From the NCBI GenBank assembly GCA_002839375.1, contig PGXY01000002.1, positions 42,764 to 106,763 of the forward strand: a stretch of DNA of 64,000 nucleotides, given 5' to 3'. The DNA comes from Spirochaetae bacterium HGW-Spirochaetae-1. GTDB taxonomy: Bacteria; Spirochaetota; UBA4802; UBA5550. A model generated the notes under the pieces. The model did no database searches. It was not told the DNA's origin and worked only from the letters and a program-made list of their open reading frames with translations. Of the stretch, positions 1-7,727 are shown piece after piece; the first letter of the stretch is position 1, and each line of letters opens with the position of its first letter. The position numbers and the translations under genes were made by a program.

Positions 1-572
1 AGGGACTTGATTGCGGCGCCGGTGAGTTCCATATCGGCCACTTTAAAAACACCGGCCTTGTCGCCCTCGGCCAGTATATCCATGTAGAGTTTTTCAGTCC
101 AGAGCTCGCTCTCCACGGGGATGAGCCTGTTTTTTTTGCTCAGGTTTTTGGTTTCCATGAAGAAGAAATAAAACCAGTGCCGCATGATCTCGCTGAGGAA
201 GAGGTGGGTCCTGATGGCGGTCCTGAGTTTTTCCCGCGGCCCCTCCACGCCTGCCGTCTGCTGAAGGAGAATTTCCTGCACGAAGCGGTGGCCCTGTTCA
301 TGAATGATCTGGAGCAGCTCATCCTTGCTGGAGAAATAATAGTAGAGGGCCCCCATGCTCAGTCCCGTGTCCCTGCCCAGGTCCCTGATGCTCATGGCCT
401 GAAATCCCTTTTCATTGCTGAGCTTCAGCGTGGCGTTGATGAGTGTGACATAGTTCTTAACGGCCAGGTCTTCCTTTTTTATTTTCAGTTTATGGCGGTT
501 TTCCCTGTAGACCCTGCGGCACATGTCCTCGATGGAGATGGTGACCTGGTCACTGAATTCTTCAAATGTCAT
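1..572 (-). CDS. TetR-family transcriptional regulator (partial)
   Basis: This reading frame runs off the left edge, so the C-terminus is missing; about 190 codons are present. Residues around 38-85 form a TetR-type helix-turn-helix, with the typical sequence GLSMGALYYYFSSKDELL in the recognition helix. The rest is the helical ligand-binding domain, too divergent to suggest a ligand. The ATG at 572 is preceded by AGGAAAG at good spacing. It is transcribed divergently from the enoyl-CoA hydratase/flavoprotein pair that starts at 805, so control of that pair is a reasonable inference, not shown by sequence. Confidence 0.85.
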   Translation of the reverse strand, partial: MTFEEFSDQVTISIEDMCRRVYRENRHKLKIKKEDLAVKNYVTLINATLKLSNEKGFQAMSIRDLGRDTGLSMGALYYYFSSKDELLQIIHEQGHRFVQEILLQQTAGVEGPREKLRTAIRTHLFLSEIMRHWFYFFFMETKNLSKKNRLIPVESELWTEKLYMDILAEGDKAGVFKVADMELTGAAIKS

Positions 573-804
573 GTTTTCTTTCCTGGTATAATCATGAATG
601 ATATGGCGGCAGTTATAAATCTGCCGACTATCTTCTATTTATACTATTTATTTCAGAGGCAAATAAAAAGCAACAAAAATTAAAGCGAGCGTTCGAAAAA
701 TATAATTGACGTATTTATCCGGGCATCGACAGTGTATTCATATCAGAAATCATATATGTACTATCATAGTCAGAATTAAAAAAAATACTCAGGGGAGGAA
801 TCTT

Positions 805-1590
805 ATGGAATATACGAAAATTACCGTTGAAAGGCGCGAGCATGTACTGCTCATGGGACTGAACAGGCCGGAAAAACTGAACGCCTTTGATCATGAAATG
901 TTCCTGGAGCTGGCCCATGCCTATGGAACTCTTCATAGTGATCCGGAATTGTGGTGCGGCGTTCTTTTTGCCCATGGAAAACATTTCACATCGGGCCTGG
1001 AACTGGATAAATGGGCAAAGGTTTTTGCCGGCGGGAACCTGGGTGTACCCGAGGGCTCCATCGATCCCCTGGGGACCGACGAGGATAAGCGCTGCAGCAA
1101 ACCCGTGGTTATGGCCATTACGGGGCGATGCTACACCATCGGCTTTGAACTGCTTCTTGCCCAGGACATACGCGTGGCTGCAACCGACGCCCGTATCGCA
1201 CTCCTTGAGGTGAAGAGGGGGATATATCCCGTGGGCGGCGGAACTGTGCGTCTCTTCGAAGAGATCGGCTGGGGCAATGCCATGCGGTATCTTCTCACCG
1301 GCGATGAGATTACCAGCGATGAGGCATGGCGTCTGGGACTCGTCCAGGAAGTAGTGGAGCCTGAAAAAGTAGTTGAGCGGGCCTATGAAATCGCAAGGGA
1401 AATATCGAAACGTGCTCCCCTGGGTGTACAGGCGGCCCTGAGATCAGCCAGGATTTCCCGTGTTGACGGCGCCAGGGCTGCGCTGGCCAGGCTTATTCCC
1501 GATCTTATGCCTATTACAAAAAGCGAGGACGCAGTCGAAGGGGTCATGTCCTTCATGCAGCGGCGCGAGGCGAACTTCAAAGGGAAATAA
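805..1590 (+). CDS. Enoyl-CoA hydratase/isomerase (crotonase) family protein
   Basis: A 261-residue crotonase-fold protein of the usual length. In the family, two glutamates twenty residues apart catalyse addition of water to enoyl-CoA; here both are present, one in GFELL and one in LLEVKRG, followed by the glycine-rich YPVGGGTVRL segment. The oxyanion-hole region HFTSGLEL is recognisable. I chose the ATG at 805 because AGGGGAGGAA lies directly upstream; a longer frame back to 706 has no such site. The next gene, a flavin oxidoreductase, follows after 56 bases and is probably co-transcribed. A role in fatty or other acyl-CoA degradation is likely; the exact substrate, or isomerase rather than hydratase activity, cannot be read from the sequence. 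Confidence 0.88.
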   Translation: MEYTKITVERREHVLLMGLNRPEKLNAFDHEMFLELAHAYGTLHSDPELWCGVLFAHGKHFTSGLELDKWAKVFAGGNLGVPEGSIDPLGTDEDKRCSKPVVMAITGRCYTIGFELLLAQDIRVAATDARIALLEVKRGIYPVGGGTVRLFEEIGWGNAMRYLLTGDEITSDEAWRLGLVQEVVEPEKVVERAYEIAREISKRAPLGVQAALRSARISRVDGARAALARLIPDLMPITKSEDAVEGVMSFMQRREANFKGK

Positions 1591-1646
1591 AATGATAAAG
1601 CCGCGCAAACCCGGCACATATAACTGAAAAGAAAACAGGAGAAAAT

Positions 1647-2780
1647 ATGAAAACAAAAATTACGGAACTCTTCAAGATACAACACCCCATAATCCTTTCC
1701 GGCATGAGCTGGATAAGCACACCGGAGTTAGTCGCTGCCGTGTCCAATGCCGGCGGCCTGGGAATTCTGGCCACGGGAGTAATGGCTCCCGCTGAAACAG
1801 AACAGGCGGTGCGGCAGATACGGAGTCTGACAAAGAAACCCTTTGCCGCCAACGTGACCCTGTATTTTCCCGGTTCGGAGATGAATGCAAAGGTTCTCAT
1901 TAAGGAACAGGTCCCCATCATCAACTACTCCCTGGGCAAGGGAGACTGGATCGCCGAGGCAGTGCACGCCTATGGCGGCAAGGTCGTTGCCACGGTAACC
2001 ACGGTAAAGCACGCCCTGGCAGCACAGAAGGAAGGAGCCGATGCCCTTATTGTGACAGGGCATGAGGCCGCGGGTCACGGCGGTGCAGTTACGTCACTGG
2101 CCCTCATACCGAGCATCGCCGACGAGGTTGATATCCCCATCATAGCCGCCGGAGGATTCGCCGACGGACGGGGACTTGCCGCGGCCCTGGCCCTGGGCGC
2201 CGAGGGAGTCTCTATGGGGACCCGCTTTATGAACACGAAGGAAAGTCCCGTCCACGCAATCCAGAAACAGATGAGCGTGGAAAAGACGGCCTTTGATACG
2301 GTCTATACGGACCGCTTTGACGGCATGCCGGCCCGCATGATGGATTCCGAAGGAGCCCGCTATCTCATGAACAAACGGCTGAATCTCTTTGCCGCGGCCG
2401 CTTCATCGAAAAACATAACACAGGAGCTGGGACTTCCCATGATGCAGCTCATGAAGGGAATGATGTCGCCCGGGCCAAAAAAGGGCGGGGCTGCCAAACC
2501 GAAGGGAGCCACTGCCGGTACGCCGAAAAAGGCCGGCAAGAAAAGGGGACCCTTTGACAATATGAAAAAAATGTATACCACTTTCGCCAAACTGGCCCGC
2601 ATGGCCATAGGATTCGGCGCCTTCAAGGCCGGTACCATGGACGGTGACAACAGGAAAGGAGTGCTGCCCCTGGGACAGATCACGGGTATCATTCACGACA
2701 CTCCTTCAGTAAAGGAAGTGGTGGCGAGGATAGTGAAAGATGCCGGAGAGGTGATGAAAGCCTCGGCAAAAAGAATATAG
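1647..2780 (+). CDS. Nitronate monooxygenase / FabK-like flavin oxidoreductase
   Basis: A 377-residue TIM-barrel FMN protein of the 2-nitropropane dioxygenase family, whose members oxidise nitronates or, as FabK, reduce enoyl-ACP. The N-terminus QHPIILSGMSWISTPELVAA is typical, as are VTGHEAAGHGG, with the histidine used as catalytic base in nitronate monooxygenases, and the phosphate-binding segment IPIIAAGGFADG. Residues about 270-305 hold an unusual Lys/Pro/Ala/Gly-rich stretch that is not part of the core barrel. AGGAGA precedes the ATG. It sits behind the enoyl-CoA hydratase and in front of a terminator, forming a two-gene unit; a role on acyl-CoA or enoyl substrates is as plausible as nitronate oxidation. 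Confidence 0.85.
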   Translation: MKTKITELFKIQHPIILSGMSWISTPELVAAVSNAGGLGILATGVMAPAETEQAVRQIRSLTKKPFAANVTLYFPGSEMNAKVLIKEQVPIINYSLGKGDWIAEAVHAYGGKVVATVTTVKHALAAQKEGADALIVTGHEAAGHGGAVTSLALIPSIADEVDIPIIAAGGFADGRGLAAALALGAEGVSMGTRFMNTKESPVHAIQKQMSVEKTAFDTVYTDRFDGMPARMMDSEGARYLMNKRLNLFAAAASSKNITQELGLPMMQLMKGMMSPGPKKGGAAKPKGATAGTPKKAGKKRGPFDNMKKMYTTFAKLARMAIGFGAFKAGTMDGDNRKGVLPLGQITGIIHDTPSVKEVVARIVKDAGEVMKASAKRI

Positions 2781-2788
2781 CCGTAGGG

Positions 2789-2833
2789 AAGCTGATACCA
2801 CGGCGGAATGTTCCCGATGCAGGGTATCAGCTT
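2789..2833. repeat. Inverted repeat, 11-bp perfect arms
   Basis: AAGCTGATACC (2789-2799) is matched by GGTATCAGCTT (2823-2833) across a 23-base loop, starting eight bases after the stop codon of the flavoprotein gene. It has no T tract of its own, but a canonical terminator hairpin follows 25 bases later. It may be an extra mRNA 3'-end stem. Confidence 0.6.
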
Positions 2834-2857
2834 CTATCATCAGTATTATCCTTCTCA

Positions 2858-2895
2858 GCCCCTGACTCCTGTTCAGGGGCCTTTGTTTCTTTTTT
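2858..2895 (+). terminator. Rho-independent terminator
   Basis: GCCCCTGA (2858-2865) pairs perfectly with TCAGGGGC (2873-2880) around a 7-base loop and is followed by a T-rich run to 2895. It ends the enoyl-CoA hydratase/flavoprotein unit. The remaining bases up to the TetR gene at 3095 hold no recognisable gene. Confidence 0.85.
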
Positions 2896-3094
2896 CCTGC
2901 CGGAGCATTCTTCTGTCATACCCCAGTTTTAATTACATGAACTCCCGGTTTCAGGAAATCCGCTATTTTATACGGTCATTTTATATTTTAATTTGACAAC
3001 ACCTATAAGGCGCATAAAGATATACTGTTTATTCATGAGAACTTTAGGGGTTTCTGGATATTGGTCAGTATAACTAAAGATATGAAGCGGTATA

Positions 3095-3688
3095 ATGGAA
3101 AATAAAAGTGTAATAAAGAGAGAAATTATTCTGAGGTCAGCGATCCGCGTTATTGCCAGGAGAGGATATTTTAATACAAGGATTGCCGATATCATTGAAG
3201 ATGCGAAAATCGCCCATGGTCTTGTGTATCATTATTTTAAAAGCAAGGATGAGGTTATACTCAGTATTTTCAGGGACGCCTGGAATATTTTTCTCTCGCA
3301 TACGATGCGTATAAGCAGGGAAAATCAAGATCCCCTGGCGGCTCTTGAGAAGATTGTCGAATACGTATTCAGGGTCTTTCAAAGAAATCCCGATCTCATA
3401 AAAGTGCTCATCTTTGATGTGCCAAGAATAACAGATTTTTATTCAACGGCCAACCAGAAGCTGTATCATAGTTTTTTTGAGAAGATTATGGAGATAATTG
3501 CGGCGGGACAGGAAAAGGGACTTATCAGGAATACTATCGAGCCGGTAATTGCCGCATATACTATTATCGGCTCTGTTGATTCCATAATCAGGCAGTACGT
3601 TTACAATGAAGATTTTAAAAATATGCTCACCATGGACAAGGCTGAACAACAGATAAAGCTGATTATCCTTGAAGGCCTGAAGACGTAG
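3095..3688 (+). CDS. TetR-family transcriptional regulator
   Basis: A complete 197-residue TetR regulator. Residues about 10-55 carry the helix-turn-helix with ARRGYFNTRIADI and the recognition helix ending GLVYHYFKSKDEVI. The C-terminal two thirds are helical and resemble fatty-acid-responsive regulators of the family only in general layout. There is no strong ribosome-binding site; the upstream ATG at 3082 is out of frame, so 3095 is the best start. It is converging with the ABC-F gene 36 bases downstream. Its position beside acyl-CoA genes makes a role in lipid or acyl-CoA control plausible. Confidence 0.85.
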   Translation: MENKSVIKREIILRSAIRVIARRGYFNTRIADIIEDAKIAHGLVYHYFKSKDEVILSIFRDAWNIFLSHTMRISRENQDPLAALEKIVEYVFRVFQRNPDLIKVLIFDVPRITDFYSTANQKLYHSFFEKIMEIIAAGQEKGLIRNTIEPVIAAYTIIGSVDSIIRQYVYNEDFKNMLTMDKAEQQIKLIILEGLKT

Positions 3689-3724
3689 TATTTCCCTGAC
3701 CGCATTGAAAAAAAGGATGGCCAA

Positions 3725-5359
3725 TCACAGGTTGAGCCGCTGGTGTCCCTCGTACATCTCGTCGCGGAGCCGCTGCACGTCGCTGTTTTCAATATATTCA
3801 TCGAAGCGCATGACGCGGTCAATGATGCCGTTGGGTGTTATTTCCACGATGCGGTTGGCGATGGTGTCGATAAACTGGTGGTCGTGCGATGAAAAAAGGA
3901 TCACTTCGGGAAAAGCAATGAGCCCGTTATTCAGCGAGGTGATGGCCTCCAGGTCCAGGTGGTTCGTCGGTTCATCCAGGATGAGAGCGTTGGCACCCGA
4001 GAGCATCATACGTGAGAGCATGCACCGGACCTTCTCGCCACCCGAGAGCACGTTGACCCTTTTCAGGGACTCGTCGCCGGAGAAGAGCATCCTGCCCAGG
4101 AATCCCCGCACATAGGTTTCATCCTTTTCGTCGGAATACTGGCGGAGCCAGTCCACGATGGACAGGTCGCTGTTGAAGAAGGAATTATTTTCCTTGGGGA
4201 AATAGGACAGGGTGATGGTCTCACCCCATTTGAAGTCGCCGGAGTCGGGCTTCATCTCGCCCGTGAGAATCTGGAAAAGGACTGTTTTTACCAGGTTGTT
4301 CTGTCCCACGAAGGCGATCTTGTCGTTCCTGTTTACGATGAGGCTGAAGTCCTTCAGGATGGGTGTGCCATCGACGGTTTTGGACAGGTTTTCGATGGTG
4401 AGGATCTGCCTGCCGCATTCCCGGTCCGGTTTGAAGGCCACCCAGGGAAAGCGGCGCGACGTTGTGGGTATCTCGTCCAGGGTGAGTTTTTCCACGAGCT
4501 TCTTGCGTGATGTGGCCTGGCGCGCCTTGGAGGCGTTGGAGCTGAAGCGCTCGATAAAGGCCTGGAGCTCCTTTATTTTATCTTCCTTTTTCTTGTTCTC
4601 ATCTTTCTTCTGCTTCATGGCCAACTGGCTGGCCTGGGCCCAGAAGTCGTAATTGCCCGTGTATATCTGTATTTTCCCGAAGTCGATGTCGGCGATATGG
4701 GTGCAGACCTTGTTCATGAAGTGCCGGTCGTGGGAGACCACGATGACGGTGTTGTTGAAATTATAAAGAAAGTTTTCCAGCCAGGTGATGGACTCCAGGT
4801 CCAGGTTGTTCGTGGGCTCGTCAAGGAGCAGAATATCGGGATAGCCGAAGAGGGCCTGGGCCAGGAGCACGCGCACCTTCTGGCCTCCTTCCAGTTCCTT
4901 CATGGTTTTTCCGTGCAGGTCTTCCGTAATGCCCAGGCCTGACAGGAGCGAGGCCGCGTCGGTCTCGGCGTCATAGCCGTTCATCTCGTCGAGCATTTCT
5001 TCCAGTTCGGCGGCGCGGTTCCCGTCGTCGTCGGTGAAATCGTCTTTGGCGTAGAGAGTATCCCGCTCCTTCAAAACATCATGGAGCTTTTTATGGCCCA
5101 TGATAACCGTGTCCAGGACCATGTATTCGTCGAAGGCGAAGTGGTCCTGGCGCAGCATGGCTATGCGTTCATTGGGATTGGTGACGACAGCACCCTGGTT
5201 GGGCTCAATCTCGCCGGAAAGGATTTTCAGGAAGGTTGATTTTCCCGAACCGTTGGCGCCGATGAGGCCGTAGCAGTTGCCCGGGGCGAACTTGATATTG
5301 ACATCCTTGAAGAGGATTCGCTTGCTGAAGGAAAGGGTTACGTCGTTTGCGTGGATCAT
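3725..5359 (-). CDS. ybiT: ABC-F ATPase, YbiT/YkpA type
   Basis: A 544-residue soluble protein with two ABC ATPase domains and no membrane segments. The first Walker A is GANGSGKS (about 34-41), followed by a signature ending EGGQKV and a Walker B LLLDEPTNNLDLE. The second domain has LSGGEKVRCML and LILDEPTNHLDLE, but its Walker A reads GQNNLVKT, lacking the usual glycine before lysine; this looseness is known in the YkpA/YbiT branch. A basic, helical linker of about 80 residues joins the domains, as in ABC-F proteins that act on ribosomes. The specific role of this branch is not settled, and no antibiotic-resistance function is implied here. It stands alone, converging with the TetR gene. 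Confidence 0.9.
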   Translation of the reverse strand: MIHANDVTLSFSKRILFKDVNIKFAPGNCYGLIGANGSGKSTFLKILSGEIEPNQGAVVTNPNERIAMLRQDHFAFDEYMVLDTVIMGHKKLHDVLKERDTLYAKDDFTDDDGNRAAELEEMLDEMNGYDAETDAASLLSGLGITEDLHGKTMKELEGGQKVRVLLAQALFGYPDILLLDEPTNNLDLESITWLENFLYNFNNTVIVVSHDRHFMNKVCTHIADIDFGKIQIYTGNYDFWAQASQLAMKQKKDENKKKEDKIKELQAFIERFSSNASKARQATSRKKLVEKLTLDEIPTTSRRFPWVAFKPDRECGRQILTIENLSKTVDGTPILKDFSLIVNRNDKIAFVGQNNLVKTVLFQILTGEMKPDSGDFKWGETITLSYFPKENNSFFNSDLSIVDWLRQYSDEKDETYVRGFLGRMLFSGDESLKRVNVLSGGEKVRCMLSRMMLSGANALILDEPTNHLDLEAITSLNNGLIAFPEVILFSSHDHQFIDTIANRIVEITPNGIIDRVMRFDEYIENSDVQRLRDEMYEGHQRLNL

Positions 5360-5637
5360 GGGTTACCTGTTTTTTCTTAATATAGTCTTAGTTTCGCATG
5401 GAGCCGGGATTTTATTGAAGAACGGGGAGACGGAAATTTTATCATCCCTATATTCCCAGCTTCATTTTGCTAATCTGCATTTGTCTCGTGAAGTAATTAG
5501 TGTTTTCCGGGGAAACCGCGTATCAGGAACAATTGAAAATCAGGCATTTTCTGTCAAGAAATATGCGGGAGTTCTGAAAAATTTGTGGAGTCTAAGGGGA
5601 TTGCGGTATAGTGAGGCTCTGTCCCTTGTCTGTATTG

Positions 5638-5670
5638 AGAAACTCATTTTTCTTGGATAAATGAGTTTCT
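5638..5670. repeat. Inverted repeat, 12-bp perfect arms
   Basis: AGAAACTCATTT (5638-5649) and AAATGAGTTTCT (5659-5670) form a perfect stem with a 9-base loop in the region between the ABC-F gene and the glycosylase gene. No T tract follows. It could be an operator or an mRNA leader stem for the gene starting at 5751. The rest of 5360-5750 shows no credible gene; frames there are short and lack start signals. Confidence 0.6.
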
Positions 5671-5750
5671 GACCATCAATATAGCGGTGAAAAAAGAATT
5701 TACATCCCATCATGCTGTTGAAACATGATTTACACGGAAAGGAACACGGC

Positions 5751-6464
5751 ATGATCACCCTGAACCAACTTTATAAATTGCTCTTAAAAGCCTACGGCCC
5801 GCAGGGCTGGTGGCCTCTCCTTGACGACGTGACTCATCACAGCCGCTACGACGGCATTATTCCCGGCTCGGACAACCACATCTTCGAAATCATCACCGGC
5901 GCCATCCTCACGCAGAACGTGGCCTGGACCAATGTGGATACGGCCCTGCGCATCCTGAAAGGGAAGGGGCTCCTGGAGCCCCGGGCCATGCATGAATATT
6001 CTCGTGAAGAACTGGCACCCCTTATCCGCAGCACGGGCTACTACAACCAGAAGGCCATAAAACTGATGCACATGCTGGACTGGATGAATAGCTTCGCCTA
6101 TGATCTGGAAAAGCTGAAGGGGGAGGATATGGCCTCGCTGCGGAATGATCTCCTGGCCATAAAAGGCGTGGGTCCCGAGACGGCCGATTCTATCCTGCTC
6201 TATGCCCTGTCCATGAAGACCTTTGTGGTGGATGCCTATACGCGGCGCATACTTTCCCGCATGGGCATAATTGAGGGGAATGAAACCTATGAGGAAATAC
6301 GTTCATTGTTCCATAAAAAGTTCCGGGGTGGGGTCCATGAGTACAAGGAATATCACGCCCTCATCGTGGAGCATGGGAAGAATATTTGCAAAAAGAAACC
6401 GGACTGCGGGAAGTGCATACTGGCGAGGCAGTGCCTTTACAGTGTTTCAATCCAGGAGAGGTAG
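5751..6464 (+). CDS. Endonuclease III-like DNA glycosylase (MagIII-like)
   Basis: A 237-residue HhH-GPD superfamily protein with a C-terminal iron-sulphur loop, C-x5-C-x2-C-x5-C. The helix-hairpin-helix reads IKGVGPETADSILLYAL and the catalytic aspartate is in FVVDAYTRRIL. In Nth the residue after GVGR is the catalytic lysine needed for lyase activity; here that site is glutamate (GVGPET), as in Helicobacter MagIII, so a monofunctional glycosylase for alkylated bases is likelier than a bifunctional endonuclease III. The ATG at 5751 has GGAAAGGA about eight bases upstream, whereas an in-frame ATG at 5712 has no site. The 3' end overlaps the convergent ATPase gene by 28 bases. Confidence 0.85.
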   Translation: MITLNQLYKLLLKAYGPQGWWPLLDDVTHHSRYDGIIPGSDNHIFEIITGAILTQNVAWTNVDTALRILKGKGLLEPRAMHEYSREELAPLIRSTGYYNQKAIKLMHMLDWMNSFAYDLEKLKGEDMASLRNDLLAIKGVGPETADSILLYALSMKTFVVDAYTRRILSRMGIIEGNETYEEIRSLFHKKFRGGVHEYKEYHALIVEHGKNICKKKPDCGKCILARQCLYSVSIQER

Positions 6465-7612
6465 TCTGTCCAGGGAATTGCCGAAACATTTCTCGTAAGG
6501 GGTTTTTCCCTGTCACAGGTACATACGACAAGGGGTTTGCCGGCTTTTTTCCCCGACAGCGTTATGAATTTTTCCAGCGATTCGGCGTGTTTCGCCGTGG
6601 GAGTGTGTGTTTTTTTTATTTCAACCGCATGGAGTCTGCCCGCTATCTCAATGATGAGATCAATTTCAAGTCCATCGTGTGAACGCCAGAAATAAAGCTC
6701 CCCGTTTTTCCCGCTGTTGAACAATGATTTGAGGGTTTCAATGACAATGAATCCCTCGAAAAAAGCCCCGCCCATGGATGCTTCCAGGAGCGATTCCGCG
6801 TTTCCCTGGCGGGTTAGGTAAGCAGCTATGGCCGAATCAATCAGGTACAGCTTCGGTTTTTTGATGACCCTTTTCCCCAGGTTTGTGTAAAAAGGCTTCA
6901 GGCAATAGGCTATAAAGGATGCCTGCAGCAGGGAAACCCAGCGGTGTATTGTGGGCTGGGCGACGCCGCAGTCCCGGGAAATGGAGGCGACATTCAGCTC
7001 CTGTGAGTGGTTTGCCGCACAGAGGGCAAGGAAGGTCTGGAACAGGGCGAGGTCCTGCACGTTTATTATTTGTCTCACATCTCTTTCGATATATGTCCTG
7101 ACATAGGAGGCGAGCCATATGTCCCTTGTTTCCGGTTTTGCGGCAACTTCAGGGTATCCACCGGACCAGATGGCTTCATGGATTTCTTTAACTCCGGCAT
7201 CAGTGAGTTCGTTGTAGCCGAAGGGAAGGAGATTGATGACAGCGATGCGGCCGGCCAGGGAATCGCTGACGGCATCCATCATGGGAAACTGCTGGGATCC
7301 GGTCAGGAGCCATTTGCCGTTGGTTGAGCGGTCGGTATCGATTGCGATTTTCAGATAGGAGAAAAGTTCAGGAACATATTGTATCTCATCGAAAATAACA
7401 GGTTTCCTACCATACCGGGCAATGAGGCCCTGGGGATCGTTCCTGGCGAAGTCCTGCATCACGGGGTCATCGAAGGTGACGAAATCGGCGCGGGGAAAAG
7501 TTTTCTTAAGCAGCGTGGTTTTTCCCGACTGGCGGGGGCCGGCCACCAGCGTCGCGGGGAATGAACGGGCAGCTCTCTGTAGATACTTTTCGATGTCCCT
7601 GTGTATATACAT
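6437..7612 (-). CDS. ATPase with AAA and DUF4143 domains
   Basis: About 391 residues. The N-terminal AAA-type ATPase has Walker A GPRQSGKTT, Walker B VIFDEIQYV and the sensor-like LLTGSQQF; the second half is the DUF4143 region, with a winged-helix-like middle and a PD-(D/E)XK-like end (EIDLII then AVEIKK). Such ATPases are widespread, often standalone and horizontally mobile, and their role is poorly understood. I prefer the ATG at 7612, because a promoter at 7639-7667 would start transcription after the alternative ATG at 7648. Its 3' end overlaps the glycosylase gene. The EID...EIKK pattern suggests, but does not prove, nuclease-fold residues. Confidence 0.85.
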   Translation of the reverse strand: MYIHRDIEKYLQRAARSFPATLVAGPRQSGKTTLLKKTFPRADFVTFDDPVMQDFARNDPQGLIARYGRKPVIFDEIQYVPELFSYLKIAIDTDRSTNGKWLLTGSQQFPMMDAVSDSLAGRIAVINLLPFGYNELTDAGVKEIHEAIWSGGYPEVAAKPETRDIWLASYVRTYIERDVRQIINVQDLALFQTFLALCAANHSQELNVASISRDCGVAQPTIHRWVSLLQASFIAYCLKPFYTNLGKRVIKKPKLYLIDSAIAAYLTRQGNAESLLEASMGGAFFEGFIVIETLKSLFNSGKNGELYFWRSHDGLEIDLIIEIAGRLHAVEIKKTHTPTAKHAESLEKFITLSGKKAGKPLVVCTCDREKPLTRNVSAIPWTDYLSWIETL

Positions 7613-7633
7613 AATATTTTTCTCAAGCGATTC

Positions 7634-7666
7634 TGACAAAAGTAACATTGAATGTTATTTTTGTCA
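7634..7666. promoter_or_regulatory. Near-perfect 33-bp palindrome, likely operator
   Basis: TGACAAAAGTAACATT (7634-7649) and AATGTTATTTTTGTCA (7651-7666) match in 15 of 16 positions around a single base. It coincides with the putative promoter of the ATPase gene, so it is well placed for repression, perhaps autoregulation. Confidence 0.6.
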
Positions 7667-7667
7667 A
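7639..7667 (-). promoter_or_regulatory. Putative sigma-70 promoter of the DUF4143 ATPase gene
   Basis: On the minus strand TTGACA (7667-7662) is followed after 17 bases by TACTTT (7644-7639). The -35 box is perfect and the -10 box weak. The expected start near 7632 leaves about 20 bases to the ATG at 7612. Confidence 0.5.
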
Positions 7668-7727
7668 TCTCATTACATGTTCCTTTTACTCCCTGTTCCA
7701 TAAAAAGTACCGGGGCCGCATCACTGA

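Noticed and set aside
2808..2996. Short plus-strand frame (62 codons) after the flavoprotein gene
   Set aside because: It spans the inverted repeat and the terminator, so it is not a gene.
5277..5660. Plus-strand frame (127 codons) upstream of the glycosylase gene
   Set aside because: No ribosome-binding site, overlaps the start of the ABC-F gene, and the product lacks recognisable features; the stretch looks intergenic with an inverted repeat.
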